Assembly: GCA_964616835.1 (NCBI GenBank)
Contig: CAZTSG010000015.1
Coordinates: 1 to 29,147, forward strand
Reading direction: 5' to 3'
From: JAAOZP01 sp964616835
Lineage (GTDB): Archaea; Thermoproteota; EX4484-205; JAAOZP01
DNA: 29,147 nucleotides
Below are positions 1-9,373 of this stretch, piece after piece (within the stretch, counting starts at the first letter, position 1; every line of letters begins with the position of its first letter). The translations under genes were made by a program, and so were the position numbers. Under the pieces are notes generated by a model. It worked only from the letters and a program-made list of their open reading frames with translations. It was not told the origin of the DNA and did not search any database.

Positions 1-3000
1 TTTGAAAATCCTAGTTTCGACCTCCTCTCCATCTACACCGATCTCCTGCGGCAGGTCAAAATCCATGTCCTCGCCCTTGTACTCCTTATAGAAGATCCTT
101 CCCTTGACCTCGATCCTAATCCAGCATGGCTCACTCCCCAGATACGAAATAAGTTGACTCTTTGATACACGAACCCTCAGATTATCCTTATGCTGTTTCA
201 AAACGCATTTCACTTTTATTCCATCCGGGTAGTTGACTATTCTGTTGAGCTCCTCCCACGCCTGCTCGATGCTTTTCTCTCTCATTTCGCTAACTATTGC
301 TGATGCTAGGGCGCAGTCTTGCGCCACGCTCTCGGGATACTTGAAGACTTTTTCCACAAAATCTCTGAGCTTAGCGTTCGCAGCCTCCCTGTTGCCGCCT
401 GATGAGGCGAGGGCTTCTCCGTATACTCTTTTCAAAACGTCTAGGAGCCATTTCGCAGCATCGTACCCAAGGTTTTTCTTAACGCAGTTTATCAGCTCAA
501 GGGCCTCGCCTGCGAGCTGGGCGTCGTAGATTGAGATCGAGGAGTAGAACTCCGCTATCTCCTTATCAACGCTCTTAACGTACTCCTCGCTCTCCCTCTT
601 AACTCTTTGAATGGCCTCGTCGCACGTCTCTCCTTTCTTAACGTAATCCGTTATCTTTCTTACTATCTCTACCCTCTTCTCCCCGCCTAACGCTTTGAGC
701 CACTCTATGTTCTTCACCAAGGTGTTGGCTACGTCTAGGGCTTGGGAGTCTGTTAGGCTGTTGAGCAGGATAGACTTGAGAAGCTCCTCTTTGAAGTCGC
801 TTCCAAACATGCTTGCGAGTAATTTGCTTACGCTCGCTATTTGCTCGTAGAAAGCCTTCTTATCGATGCTAGTCCAAACTACCTTTGTCTCAACCGCTTG
901 GACTCCTACGAAAGCCCCTGAGAGGTATGAGAATAATGGTGCTTGAAGCTCTTTGCCCGTGTAGATGACGACTGAGGTTTCCCCATTCGGGTAGAAAACG
1001 TTCAGTAATCCTGGGTCAACTATGCTCCTCTGAGCCAAGTCCATCTGGGTTATCGTCAGCGCTTCCCCGCTTGGCTTCGCAAGCAAACCCAGCTGAAGCC
1101 CTAATGAGCTTGCCGATACCACAGCAGGCAGATAGCTTCCCCCGTAGAACGCTTTCACACCATCCTCGCCGACAACTATGCTCGTCCCACCTATTCTCCC
1201 GCCGAGCAGCATCCTGTTCAGCTCCCCTGTCTCAAACGGGTTATCATTGGGAACAAGCATCACCGACGGGTCATCCAGCCTCAGGACCATTCCATCATCA
1301 AACCTCACTGAGCCATCCATCCCCAGGATCCCCCTATCTATGCTCAGCTTCCCGTCGGAGAGCTTGAACGCGTTTAAGCTGAAGGTTTTCTCAACCTGCG
1401 AGCCTGGGACAACCTTAATGCTTTGAAGATCCTCCTTGAGGAGCTCGAAAATGGCTGGGGTATGCTGCTCAGCCTTGAACGCGAAGACAAGGTAGCTTCC
1501 TTCTCCAACCGTCTTCTCCCCGGCGTAGGCCAGCATTCCTTTGAAAGCGATGCTTCCCCTTGCGAACTCAAACTCCACGACAGTCCCCTTCTGAATGCCA
1601 GGGTAGAGCTTGCCCGCTAGGCTCTTCTCAACGCCCACTTCAATTCCATCTGTGCTAAGGCTGAGTATCCTCGCGACATCTGGTCCGAGATTGGAGAGCT
1701 GGTTCCACGCAGCCTTAAACTCCGCTAGGCGGAGCATCTTGATGAAGTCTCCACCAGCCATTTGGGACAGCTGGAAGGCTTCCTCAGGGCTTAACGTGAG
1801 CAGGGGGCTGAGCTCAGACTTTAGCAACGGGCTTGCGAGAAACTCCATCATGCTCCCAGCATGCTGGCTCAGGAAGCTCTTGTCCATCTCAGACATCCAT
1901 TTAAGCATGCTCGCGACGTACAATGCTTCCTGCCTGCTCCCCAAGGCATTATTCAGAATCGACGCTACCAGCCCCTCTGGCTCTGGAACTTTTAGGTGCG
2001 GATAGACCCTGCCCATGTAGTCTGCGATCGAGCACGCTAATTGCGTTCCCCACTTCTCTTCGATCCCGTAGAGCTTTCCGTAGACCTCAGGGTTGCTCCT
2101 GAGCTCGCTCGGCATCCGCATCATAGCAACATCCAGAGCTATCTCCCTCCCAACGTATGCTCCGAGCGGGGCTCCGATCAACGCTCCTATTATCGAAGCC
2201 CTCTGGCTGTTGTCCATCGTCGGGTCGGTTAAAGCCCTGATGGGTGCGACAACAAATCCGAACGGGCTTACCGTCAAGGCCTCGATAGCGTTCCCCGTCT
2301 GAGAGTAAACAGAGAGAGCGTTCACCGTGCTCCACGTAAGACCAACCGCTGTTACTAGGGCTGCAACCGGCTGGAGCGTGGGGATAAGCCACATCACAGT
2401 CATGGCTGCTGTTGAGGCAAAGCCCATTAGGAACCCGCTTATTGTTTCAAACGGGTGCCTGGCGATTGTTCTGCCTACGTCGAAGTTTTCAAAGGTCTCC
2501 AGTAGCCTGTGCTTGGCTACGAGCCTCCCGTTTCTCAGAACCTTGACTACGAAGTCGCATCTTACTTGCCCGCCGGGCCAGTACGCAGTGTTCTCGCTCC
2601 GCCCCCCGTATAAGCCCTCGTGCTCCCTCCTAACCCAGACGGTGAACGGAAACTTATACTGGGCTCCCCCGGGAGGAGTTGTGGTGAGCCAGCTCCCCGG
2701 CTCTGCAACCGAGTAGACGTAGACTTTCTCCATGGCCTCCGGCACTGAAACAGGGATGTTTGGGGGAGGCTCCTTCTCCACGCGCTTCTCGTTGGCTGTC
2801 TCCAAAACAACCTGGTAGGTTAAAGTATCCCGGGTCGGGTTTGCGATGGCAACCTTGAGAAGGTTCTGCTTACCCAGCATGCTGAGCTCGTTCCTCTCTA
2901 TAGAAGCGCTGAGTACCTTCATCTCAATTCTTACCGGGTCCGCCGCAGAAACCTTGGCCCTGGTTACGACGTAGCCTTCTCTCTCGTATTTCTTAGCAAG

Positions 3001-6000
3001 GTTCTCGTCGAGGGTCTGGCAGACGAGCTCAAGCCTCTCGCCGCCGTCTACGATCTTTGGGACAAGGTGGTACTTCAAGGGGTCGCTGTACTTCTCTCTG
3101 ACAACGCTCTCCGGAACGTTCGACTCGACGAGGACGCGTCCCCCGACGCTTGCCTCAACCCTCTTCTCCACGAGGACCCAGCTGGCCCCGGTCTCCTCCC
3201 TCCTAACCACCACCGGAACCCTGTATTTCTCCCAGTGGAAAACCCTGTACCTCACCGTGCCTCCCTCAAGGTAGTAGAGCCTGTAGAGGTCTACGGTGTA
3301 GCTCGTCTTCTCCCTCCTGTTGAACTCCTTTATGTAGGGCGGGGTCGGATACCTGTTTGCAACGCTCTCCTCGAAGGTTCCTACGAGCCTCTTGTCCTCG
3401 ATCACGTAGAATGGCTTATACCTCTCGTCTGGAGGAGCTTCGTCAGGCTTCTCTTCCACGTCCCCCTGGTAAACCCACTCGCCGTACCCTCCTACGTGCA
3501 CGCTAATATCATCTACGATAAGCTCACTGTCCTCGCAGGCTACGAAGGATATCGTGTAGTACCCTGCCTCGTCGAAAACGTCGCTAGAATTCCTGAGGAA
3601 CCTGCTCCAACCAGCGCTCTCCCCTAGGGGGAAGAGGTGTGCTGAGCCGTCGGGCTTCTTTACTGCGAGGGCTCCGCTCCCCCTTAACATGTACCAGAAT
3701 TCGACGACTGGAGATGCTCCGCCGGCGTCGAAGTAGAACGTTTGCCTCCAGGCCCCCCTGCCTTTTTCAGACACTATCCTAAGGCTGCTCGGGCTGCTCC
3801 TGTAGGCTGAGGAGCATAGTTCCCCGCTCGCGCTCCCCATGCTTTCGAAAACCCAGTGGTCGCTTGAGGAAGCGTTCCCGTTTGCAAGGTACTCATGGAA
3901 GGGGTAATAGAAGTATTTGTAGAAATGGTATAGTAGTCTCCACGTCGCGTTGTAGACGTCGTAGTAGACTATTTCCCTGGTTATTGTCGTAGTGTTGTGC
4001 TTCTCGTAAACGTACCTCGGGTCCATGCCGGATAGGAGCCTTGCCTCCCACTCTGTTACGAGGCCCAGGTAGATCTTTGAGGTCCAGTTGAGAACCTCTG
4101 GGGCATAGACCCATGCCGCCCTATCGTAGCTCTCCGGAGCCTCGTTCACGTAGCCCTTGAACACCCAGCCGTACTCCTCTTCGTAGCTTGTCTCCTCCCA
4201 GACCCTGCGGTAGGGCTTAAGCTCGTAGACGTCGTAGACAGGCTTAACGTAGGTCGCTACAACGTAGTAATGCCTAACCTCCCTGGTGACTGTTTCAAGC
4301 CTCGTCACAGCCTCCTCATAGGGCTCTACCCCGCAAGACTTGTACGCTAAGCCCTTCTCCTCAACCCATCTCCTCAGGCTGGGCTCCACATTGCTCCTAG
4401 AGTTCTCCGCATCCCTCTGCGAGGGGAACCCTTTCGCGTAGCCCGGCAGTTCAGCCACGCTAATCTTCTTCTCCTCCTGCCCTATTGGGACCGCGACCTG
4501 GTAGACCGTTCTGGTCTCCCAGTGGGACGTGTCAACCCTGCGGTATATTCTCCACGCCACAACCCTGTCCCCCTCCTCATTCCTTTCTCCCCTTTTGTAG
4601 AGCCTGATCGAGCCCGCTCCCTGAGAAGGATAATAGTAGTATTCTCTACCATGGTTGTCGAAAGCCCTGGCGAGCTCGCCCCTTCTCAGCTTCTCCTCGA
4701 ACTCCGTCTTCTTCATCTCCACTGTTCCCAAGTAATTGGGGGCATAGGGCGTAGGAGGAATGCAGGCGTCGAAGACGAATATGACTATGACCTCCCTAAC
4801 CTCCTCGAGAACGTAGTCCCTATTGTTTTCAGCAATCCTGAACGCCTCATACCCGTCTGTCGTCTCCCTCAGGAGCTCAAGCCTGTAAGACTCAACCCAG
4901 ACCTGCTTCTCAACAGTCCTCACCCTGGCGGCTGTGGCGTACACAGCAGGGTGGTTGCGCGCTTTCTGATAGTCCTCGTACTCAGCTATAACGTTGTACC
5001 TTGTTTCAACAACCGTTGGGACAATAGCGTACTTTGTCTCAAGCCTGGTAACCGGCATCGACTCCGTCTTCGTAGCAGTGCTCCAAGCGATCCTCGTGGA
5101 GTTTGTAAGCCTCTTGACCTCCGCCTCCTTCGCCAAAGCCTCGTCTAGCGTTTCAAAGGGCCCGTAGGTCTTCTCCTCCGTCTTCGAGCCTGCTGGAACG
5201 TAGCGCTTGTCGCCGACCCTAGCCTCGCCCGAGGCGCTTTGAAGATAAACATCGTAGACAACCGTCTTCTCCCTTATTCTCCTAGAGATGTTGAAGCCCG
5301 TGGCTCTGAGCGGTATGGTTACTGCAACGCTTCCCTCATCACTCCTCTCTATGGTTATCCCGCTAAGGTCGTAGTTTGAAAGCATGCTTAGCTCAGGGTC
5401 GCTTCTGATAGCGTTGGCAAGCTCCCCGCTGCCCCATCCTTCAGCAATAGCCTTCGAAACGATTTCTCTAAGCCTGTCCTCGTTGAACCTCGCCTCTTCG
5501 CCGAAGACGAGCAACATGCTTCCCAGGGGAGTCTGGGAAGTGAGAATGATGGTTGAGAGAAATACTGCTGCAACCTTTTTCCCCACGATCCTCACCCTGA
5601 ATCGCTGGAGCAAGTTTCCCAAACCCCTGTTCTTAACAACCTGTGCTTCGCCACTAGGCTGAATAATGATGCTTACGATTGTAGGGATGAGAAGCGAGCA
5701 AGCGAAGAGGCCTGGAAGCCCGTTTAGCGAAAGGATGGTGAGCATCAGGAGGACTAGAGCAACTGTTGAGAGGAAACCCTTCAAGCCCATCCAGAACCTT
5801 CTCCCAGCCAGGGAGGTTAACAGCCAGATCATCGAGGAGGCTATGATCATCGAGGCCACTATCCCAACCACATAGTTCAAGGCGAGGAGCCCCAGCGTCT
5901 CAACCGTCCCAAGGGTCGCTGTTAGAAGAGCATAGTAGGCGGAGGAGGCGAACAGAATCAAGGAGGCGAGGCTGGAGAGTGAGAGGAGCGCAAAACCCCT

Positions 6001-6282
6001 GAGAATCTTCCCACTGTTCTTCTTCAAACCATTCAGAATCTTCTCACGCTTCATGGCGAGGAGCGAAGCAGAGCATGTCAGGGCGAGGAGCATGTTGAGG
6101 AAGAGGAAGGAGGCGGCAACGCTAAGGATAAGCCTCGCCGTCGGGTAGCCGTGGACGATCAGGAAAGCAACATCGGGCGCTAGCAGAAATAGCAACCCGG
6201 ATAAAGTAAAGTACGCTATAGCCGCACTAGCCAAGCATACTGGCCAGGCTCTAACAGCGTTCAGGAAATCCCTGATCCTCAA
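1..6282 (-). CDS. giant membrane-anchored/exported protein, C-terminus beyond left edge
   Basis: One uninterrupted leftward frame runs from a TTG at 6282 to base 1, at least 2094 codons, and the C-terminus is outside the window. The TTG overlaps the TGA of the upstream secreted-protein gene (TTGA), so the two are coupled. Visible layout: about five hydrophobic membrane segments in residues 10-205, then another export-like hydrophobic segment near 230-250. A very long Tyr/Arg/Glu/Val-rich region (about 250-1260) with degenerate internal similarity follows (VTRLET occurs twice, several VYDVYxL-like strands). A Gly/Ala-rich hydrophobic stretch lies at about 1275-1400, then a mixed helical/beta region. 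I recognise no enzymatic domain. It is probably a surface or secreted giant protein. A toxin-like or S-layer-associated role is only speculation, because the C-terminal end, where an effector domain would sit, is missing. Confidence 0.8.
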   Translation of the reverse strand, partial: MRIRDFLNAVRAWPVCLASAAIAYFTLSGLLFLLAPDVAFLIVHGYPTARLILSVAASFLFLNMLLALTCSASLLAMKREKILNGLKKNSGKILRGFALLSLSSLASLILFASSAYYALLTATLGTVETLGLLALNYVVGIVASMIIASSMIWLLTSLAGRRFWMGLKGFLSTVALVLLMLTILSLNGLPGLFACSLLIPTIVSIIIQPSGEAQVVKNRGLGNLLQRFRVRIVGKKVAAVFLSTIILTSQTPLGSMLLVFGEEARFNEDRLREIVSKAIAEGWGSGELANAIRSDPELSMLSNYDLSGITIERSDEGSVAVTIPLRATGFNISRRIREKTVVYDVYLQSASGEARVGDKRYVPAGSKTEEKTYGPFETLDEALAKEAEVKRLTNSTRIAWSTATKTESMPVTRLETKYAIVPTVVETRYNVIAEYEDYQKARNHPAVYATAARVRTVEKQVWVESYRLELLRETTDGYEAFRIAENNRDYVLEEVREVIVIFVFDACIPPTPYAPNYLGTVEMKKTEFEEKLRRGELARAFDNHGREYYYYPSQGAGSIRLYKRGERNEEGDRVVAWRIYRRVDTSHWETRTVYQVAVPIGQEEKKISVAELPGYAKGFPSQRDAENSRSNVEPSLRRWVEEKGLAYKSCGVEPYEEAVTRLETVTREVRHYYVVATYVKPVYDVYELKPYRRVWEETSYEEEYGWVFKGYVNEAPESYDRAAWVYAPEVLNWTSKIYLGLVTEWEARLLSGMDPRYVYEKHNTTTITREIVYYDVYNATWRLLYHFYKYFYYPFHEYLANGNASSSDHWVFESMGSASGELCSSAYRSSPSSLRIVSEKGRGAWRQTFYFDAGGASPVVEFWYMLRGSGALAVKKPDGSAHLFPLGESAGWSRFLRNSSDVFDEAGYYTISFVACEDSELIVDDISVHVGGYGEWVYQGDVEEKPDEAPPDERYKPFYVIEDKRLVGTFEESVANRYPTPPYIKEFNRREKTSYTVDLYRLYYLEGGTVRYRVFHWEKYRVPVVVRREETGASWVLVEKRVEASVGGRVLVESNVPESVVREKYSDPLKYHLVPKIVDGGERLELVCQTLDENLAKKYEREGYVVTRAKVSAADPVRIEMKVLSASIERNELSMLGKQNLLKVAIANPTRDTLTYQVVLETANEKRVEKEPPPNIPVSVPEAMEKVYVYSVAEPGSWLTTTPPGGAQYKFPFTVWVRREHEGLYGGRSENTAYWPGGQVRCDFVVKVLRNGRLVAKHRLLETFENFDVGRTIARHPFETISGFLMGFASTAAMTVMWLIPTLQPVAALVTAVGLTWSTVNALSVYSQTGNAIEALTVSPFGFVVAPIRALTDPTMDNSQRASIIGALIGAPLGAYVGREIALDVAMMRMPSELRSNPEVYGKLYGIEEKWGTQLACSIADYMGRVYPHLKVPEPEGLVASILNNALGSRQEALYVASMLKWMSEMDKSFLSQHAGSMMEFLASPLLKSELSPLLTLSPEEAFQLSQMAGGDFIKMLRLAEFKAAWNQLSNLGPDVARILSLSTDGIEVGVEKSLAGKLYPGIQKGTVVEFEFARGSIAFKGMLAYAGEKTVGEGSYLVFAFKAEQHTPAIFELLKEDLQSIKVVPGSQVEKTFSLNAFKLSDGKLSIDRGILGMDGSVRFDDGMVLRLDDPSVMLVPNDNPFETGELNRMLLGGRIGGTSIVVGEDGVKAFYGGSYLPAVVSASSLGLQLGLLAKPSGEALTITQMDLAQRSIVDPGLLNVFYPNGETSVVIYTGKELQAPLFSYLSGAFVGVQAVETKVVWTSIDKKAFYEQIASVSKLLASMFGSDFKEELLKSILLNSLTDSQALDVANTLVKNIEWLKALGGEKRVEIVRKITDYVKKGETCDEAIQRVKRESEEYVKSVDKEIAEFYSSISIYDAQLAGEALELINCVKKNLGYDAAKWLLDVLKRVYGEALASSGGNREAANAKLRDFVEKVFKYPESVAQDCALASAIVSEMREKSIEQAWEELNRIVNYPDGIKVKCVLKQHKDNLRVRVSKSQLISYLGSEPCWIRIEVKGRIFYKEYKGEDMDFDLPQEIGVDGEEVETRIFK

Positions 6283-7766
6283 AGCCTCAGCCGGGCCTCC
6301 TCGTAAACGGTTATCCCGTTCAGAGAATCCGCAGGGTAGAGCGTAACCTGGAAGCTTGAGCCGACGATTCTGAACGTAACACGCCCATCCAGGTCTGTCA
6401 CACTGCTCTGGTCTGTTTCGAAGCACATGATCCTTAAGCCGGCCACAGGGCTGCCGTCGTGAGCCCAGCAGGCTCTCGCTTCAACACTGTTGCCACTCCT
6501 CTCGGCAGAGATTTTGATGTGCGTGAAGACAAGGGTCAGCTTGGGCAGCATTGTCGTCAGCTCAAGCTCGTCACTCCTATTCTTAGAGGAGAACACTACT
6601 CTCCTTGAAACATTAACCTCTTCGAAAACCCTCGTCGCAGCAAAGCCTGTTTCAACACCTTCCCTGATCTTCTCCGTCACCCAGCCTGCTGAACCATAGT
6701 AGCTTACAGTCTGGTTGAAGAGAATCGTAGAGTTGCTGTTCGCCCAAACGGCTGAGCCTATCAAAGTCCCGCCGAAAACCCTCGTGTCCCGCCTGATCTC
6801 GGTGACAAGGTAGTTTGCTGAAGTATACCCGACTTCATCCCCATTGTTCAGGGCAACAGCCATACGATAAATGCCGGCCTCTTCCGAGCCAGAATGGTAA
6901 ACAGCGTCAATAACATAATCGTCGGTGACGTTGACAGAGGGAACAGGCTCTCCAACCCTTATCACGACCGGGCTTGTGAAAACCCAAGCGTCACGGTTAA
7001 CACCCTCGAAGGAAACTTTTTGAACGCTCCCCGGGGCTCCGCTGCCAGTCTTTGAAAACCCCCTCCAGGTTGCGTTCCAACAAACGCTCCCAACCCCCGT
7101 CATCTCAGGGAGCCTGAAGGTGAAGACATGTTCCACCCCGCCGTCCAAGGCTGCCTCAGCAGTATGGCTACTAACCTGAATGTTCCCGTTTCCCCTGAGG
7201 ATTATTTCTAGGACTGCGTGGTGTAGGTCGCGTTCTCCGAAGCTTGATGATACTTCTACTCTAATGTATATTTCCAGCTTGACTTTGTGCGTTCCGGGGC
7301 TTAGCGTTGCTACTCTAGTGAAGCAGTTTGCCCACCAGTATCCAGTGTCCTTATAGACTTCTTTCCCGTCTACGTAGGCCTTCAAGTATTTCCCCCTAAC
7401 AACCCAGCCCGTCGGCGGGTGTCTGTAGAAATCGTTTCCACAAACATAAACGTCCGCGTAAAGGCCCTCTGGAACAGTTATCGTGGCAGTAGTGCTCTTA
7501 GTATCGCTGTAATTGCCTAGGGCATCAGCCTTAATATGCAGATAGCCAGTGCCACCGAACCAGATTACCTCGTCGACGGAGAAGCCTACTGCTATTGTGT
7601 CCGTCCTCAAGCCCGTCCAAGAGAAGGATGAGGGCATTGCTTGGGAGGGAGACTGGCCTAAGAAGAGGGGAGCATGAGCAAAAGAGCTGAGAGTCAAGAG
7701 AGCCAGCGGCATGAGAACAAGAAGCAGCTTGGTGAGAGCGGAAACTCTATGAGCAGGCCTCCGCAT
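6279..7766 (-). CDS. secreted beta-rich surface protein with C-terminal Ig/Big-like domain
   Basis: Exported protein of 495 residues from the chosen ATG. The N-terminus has Arg residues followed by a hydrophobic Leu/Ala segment ending near SSFAHA, a classical signal peptide. The body is rich in beta strands and Asn-x-Ser/Thr sequons (NATW, NVTD, NSTI, NQTV, NVSR), which fits a glycosylated surface protein. The last 75 residues (PVAGLRI, TDLDGRVTF) resemble a Big/CarboxypepD-reg type Ig-like domain. The frame is open up to 7847, but the TATA box at 7800-7808 lies inside that extension. I therefore use ATG 7766; a TTG at 7772 is an alternative. The gene is followed with a 4-base overlap by the giant ORF, so both form one operon and probably one surface complex. 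Exact function unknown. Confidence 0.78.
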   Translation of the reverse strand: MRRPAHRVSALTKLLLVLMPLALLTLSSFAHAPLFLGQSPSQAMPSSFSWTGLRTDTIAVGFSVDEVIWFGGTGYLHIKADALGNYSDTKSTTATITVPEGLYADVYVCGNDFYRHPPTGWVVRGKYLKAYVDGKEVYKDTGYWWANCFTRVATLSPGTHKVKLEIYIRVEVSSSFGERDLHHAVLEIILRGNGNIQVSSHTAEAALDGGVEHVFTFRLPEMTGVGSVCWNATWRGFSKTGSGAPGSVQKVSFEGVNRDAWVFTSPVVIRVGEPVPSVNVTDDYVIDAVYHSGSEEAGIYRMAVALNNGDEVGYTSANYLVTEIRRDTRVFGGTLIGSAVWANSNSTILFNQTVSYYGSAGWVTEKIREGVETGFAATRVFEEVNVSRRVVFSSKNRSDELELTTMLPKLTLVFTHIKISAERSGNSVEARACWAHDGSPVAGLRIMCFETDQSSVTDLDGRVTFRIVGSSFQVTLYPADSLNGITVYEEARLRL

Positions 7767-7776
7767 CCTCAAACCC

Positions 7777-7799
7777 CCTCCCACCTCCATGGTGGGAGG
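7777..7799. promoter_or_regulatory. 9-5-9 inverted repeat downstream of TATA, candidate operator or 5' hairpin
   Basis: CCTCCCACC, a 5-base spacer, then GGTGGGAGG: a perfect 9-bp inverted repeat. It directly abuts the TATA-like element (7800-7808, minus strand) of the leftward surface operon. It would lie between TATA and the transcription start, or in the first bases of the mRNA, where its GGAGGTGGGAGG strand also resembles a ribosome binding site. Repressor binding or RNA folding are both possible. Confidence 0.5.
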
Positions 7800-7808
7800 T
7801 ATAAAAAT
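7800..7808 (-). promoter_or_regulatory. TATA-like element of the surface operon
   Basis: The minus strand reads ATTTTTATA. It is about 30 bp upstream of the chosen ATG (7766) and TTG (7772) starts, giving a short or absent leader. It is bracketed by two inverted repeats of identical geometry. Confidence 0.5.
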
Positions 7809-7831
7809 TTTGTGTCGTTTTGCGACACAAA
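7809..7831. promoter_or_regulatory. 9-5-9 inverted repeat upstream of TATA, candidate regulator site
   Basis: TTTGTGTCG, 5-base spacer, CGACACAAA: a perfect 9-bp inverted repeat immediately upstream of the TATA-like element, where the BRE and activator or repressor sites lie in archaeal promoters. Its centre is 32 bp from the centre of the downstream repeat (7777-7799). The two arms differ in sequence. Confidence 0.5.
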
Positions 7832-7960
7832 CAATCTCTAAACGCATATAGCAACATTCTCAAACTTTTATGTACCTATGTTCGTCACCATAACAACATT
7901 TTTTATGAGAAAATTTTTGTTTCAGAAACATGTTGAAAACATGCTATCATACTGAGGCAA

Positions 7961-7971
7961 TTTAAATTTAA
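7961..7971 (+). promoter_or_regulatory. TATA box of the 7989 gene
   Basis: TTTAAATTTAA is centred about 23-24 bp before the TTG at 7989. This predicts a leaderless transcript beginning at or very near the start codon. Confidence 0.5.
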
Positions 7972-7988
7972 AAGAGTGGTTATTCAGG

Positions 7989-8687
7989 TTGCTGGGCTAC
8001 GATGCATTAAAGGAACTGGAAGAAGGCATTGGAAGCAAATACGAGATCCTCGTCGGATTCGACAACGGAGAGAAAGCATACTGCGGGGGCAAGGAGCTCA
8101 GGGTCCATGTACCCGAGGGCGCGAGCAGGATAGAGTGGATAAAGATAATCTGCATCGAGGGTAAGCAAGAGGAGGTAACCCGTCTCCTCCACGAGATAAT
8201 AGAGGCTGAGGACAAAGATAAAGTATCCGTTAAGATAGGAGAAGCTGGCGAACGTATCGTGATTGAAGGATATGGGAAGATAAACTATCAAGAAGATATT
8301 CTTAAAGCTTTCTCTGAGAAGCCCGGGATCCCTCTGGATGTGCTCGAGGGCAGGGTGAAATTTATCCGTCGCGGCGGAGGCGGGGAAGTCGATGGCGTTC
8401 TCTCCGCCTCAGAAGATATCATAGTCGATGGCGAAGTAGTATTTAAGAAGGACGATGTAATAGCCATAATAGAGATGGAGTCAACGGTAACCGGGAGAAG
8501 CTTTGAGGAGCTGCTTGGTGGCGCAATTAAGGACCTTAAGAACCATCTTCAGCTCCCTGATTATAAGAACGTTAAGTATGGCATAGCCATAGGATTCTCA
8601 TATGATCCAAAAGAGGTGCTTGGGGAGGAGCCCGGCGTGCCCCCGCTCATAAGAGTATACACTAGGGAGGAGCTGATAGAGGGATGA
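7989..8687 (+). CDS. unknown soluble protein with possible PD-(D/E)xK-like core
   Basis: Protein of 232 residues without signal peptide or membrane segment. The TTG start is chosen because a TATA box lies just upstream and no ATG or GTG is in frame nearby. The C-terminal half has a Gly-rich turn (RRGGGGEVDG), a strand with EVDGVL, then VIAIIEMEST, a helix (LLGGAIKDLKNHL) and a strand (KYGIAIGFS). This order resembles the PD-(D/E)xK nuclease fold (D...ExK), but the position expected to be Lys is Glu (E-M-E), so it may be inactive or a different fold. The N-terminal half is an alpha/beta domain I do not recognise. Its TGA overlaps the next ATG, so it is translated together with the 8684 gene. 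No function is assigned. Confidence 0.8.
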   Translation: MLGYDALKELEEGIGSKYEILVGFDNGEKAYCGGKELRVHVPEGASRIEWIKIICIEGKQEEVTRLLHEIIEAEDKDKVSVKIGEAGERIVIEGYGKINYQEDILKAFSEKPGIPLDVLEGRVKFIRRGGGGEVDGVLSASEDIIVDGEVVFKKDDVIAIIEMESTVTGRSFEELLGGAIKDLKNHLQLPDYKNVKYGIAIGFSYDPKEVLGEEPGVPPLIRVYTREELIEG

Positions 8688-9322
8688 GCGTGGTTGAGAG
8701 GCTGAGGGTTCTGCTAGCTGAGAAGTTCGAGGCAGGGAGGGTTGATCTACTAGGATATTCTTCCCCCAGGAAATGGATGATAGCCATTAGGCTATACCCC
8801 TTCGACATCTTCATCACGGCATATGAGAACGGAAAGATACAGGTTGATGCCGGTCCAGAGCCGACCAGGAGCGAAATATCTGAGTTCTACCTCTGGAGGA
8901 AGTACAAGCGGAAGTATGAGAGGGCGAAGACAGATGAGGAAAAAAGGGAAATCAGGCAAAAGGAGGATGAGGAGGAAGAAAGGATCATCGAGGATTTTAA
9001 GCAGAGGAGGTTCGAGGATTACGTTAAGAAAGGAGGCGCCATCGCGTACTTCGCCGAGAAACACATGTGGGGAGATGAAATAGCTAGGAGGGTTAGCGAA
9101 AAACATGGCATTGAAGTCAGGTTCGAGATAGACTATGAGTCGGGCTTCTTCACGACCTTCGACTCAACTGGGATGAGCGACGAGCAGTTAATCGACGAAG
9201 TCATGAAGAGGGTAAACGCCATTAACGAAGCAAGGGAGATGTTTTTCAACGAGGAAATGATGAACGAATTCTTGACAAGTAAAGGAATAGAGGTTAAGAA
9301 AAAGCGGAGCAGGCAAAAATGA
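8684..9322 (+). CDS. unknown charged protein with central coiled coil
   Basis: Protein of 212 residues starting with an ATGA overlap on the preceding gene. Residues 1-60 look like a small alpha/beta domain. Residues about 70-110 are a highly charged Lys/Glu/Arg helix likely to form a coiled coil. Residues 115-210 form a second alpha/beta domain ending in a basic tail (KKKRSRQK). There is no signal peptide, membrane segment or metal-binding motif. Tight coupling to the possible nuclease-like gene suggests a partner in the same complex. I do not recognise the family. Confidence 0.78.
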   Translation: MSVVERLRVLLAEKFEAGRVDLLGYSSPRKWMIAIRLYPFDIFITAYENGKIQVDAGPEPTRSEISEFYLWRKYKRKYERAKTDEEKREIRQKEDEEEERIIEDFKQRRFEDYVKKGGAIAYFAEKHMWGDEIARRVSEKHGIEVRFEIDYESGFFTTFDSTGMSDEQLIDEVMKRVNAINEAREMFFNEEMMNEFLTSKGIEVKKKRSRQK

Positions 9323-9373
9323 GTTTCGAGAACAACCCCTCCTCAACTCTAAAAATGCAAGCATAAGAAACCA

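Noticed and set aside
233..5875. Many rightward ORFs of 60-208 codons opposite the giant gene
   Set aside because: They are shadows of the strongly biased giant leftward frame; no ribosome binding sites, promoters or recognisable domains.
7767..7847. Longer start of the secreted protein at 7847
   Set aside because: It would place the start upstream of the best TATA element and put about 27 extra residues before a clear signal peptide.
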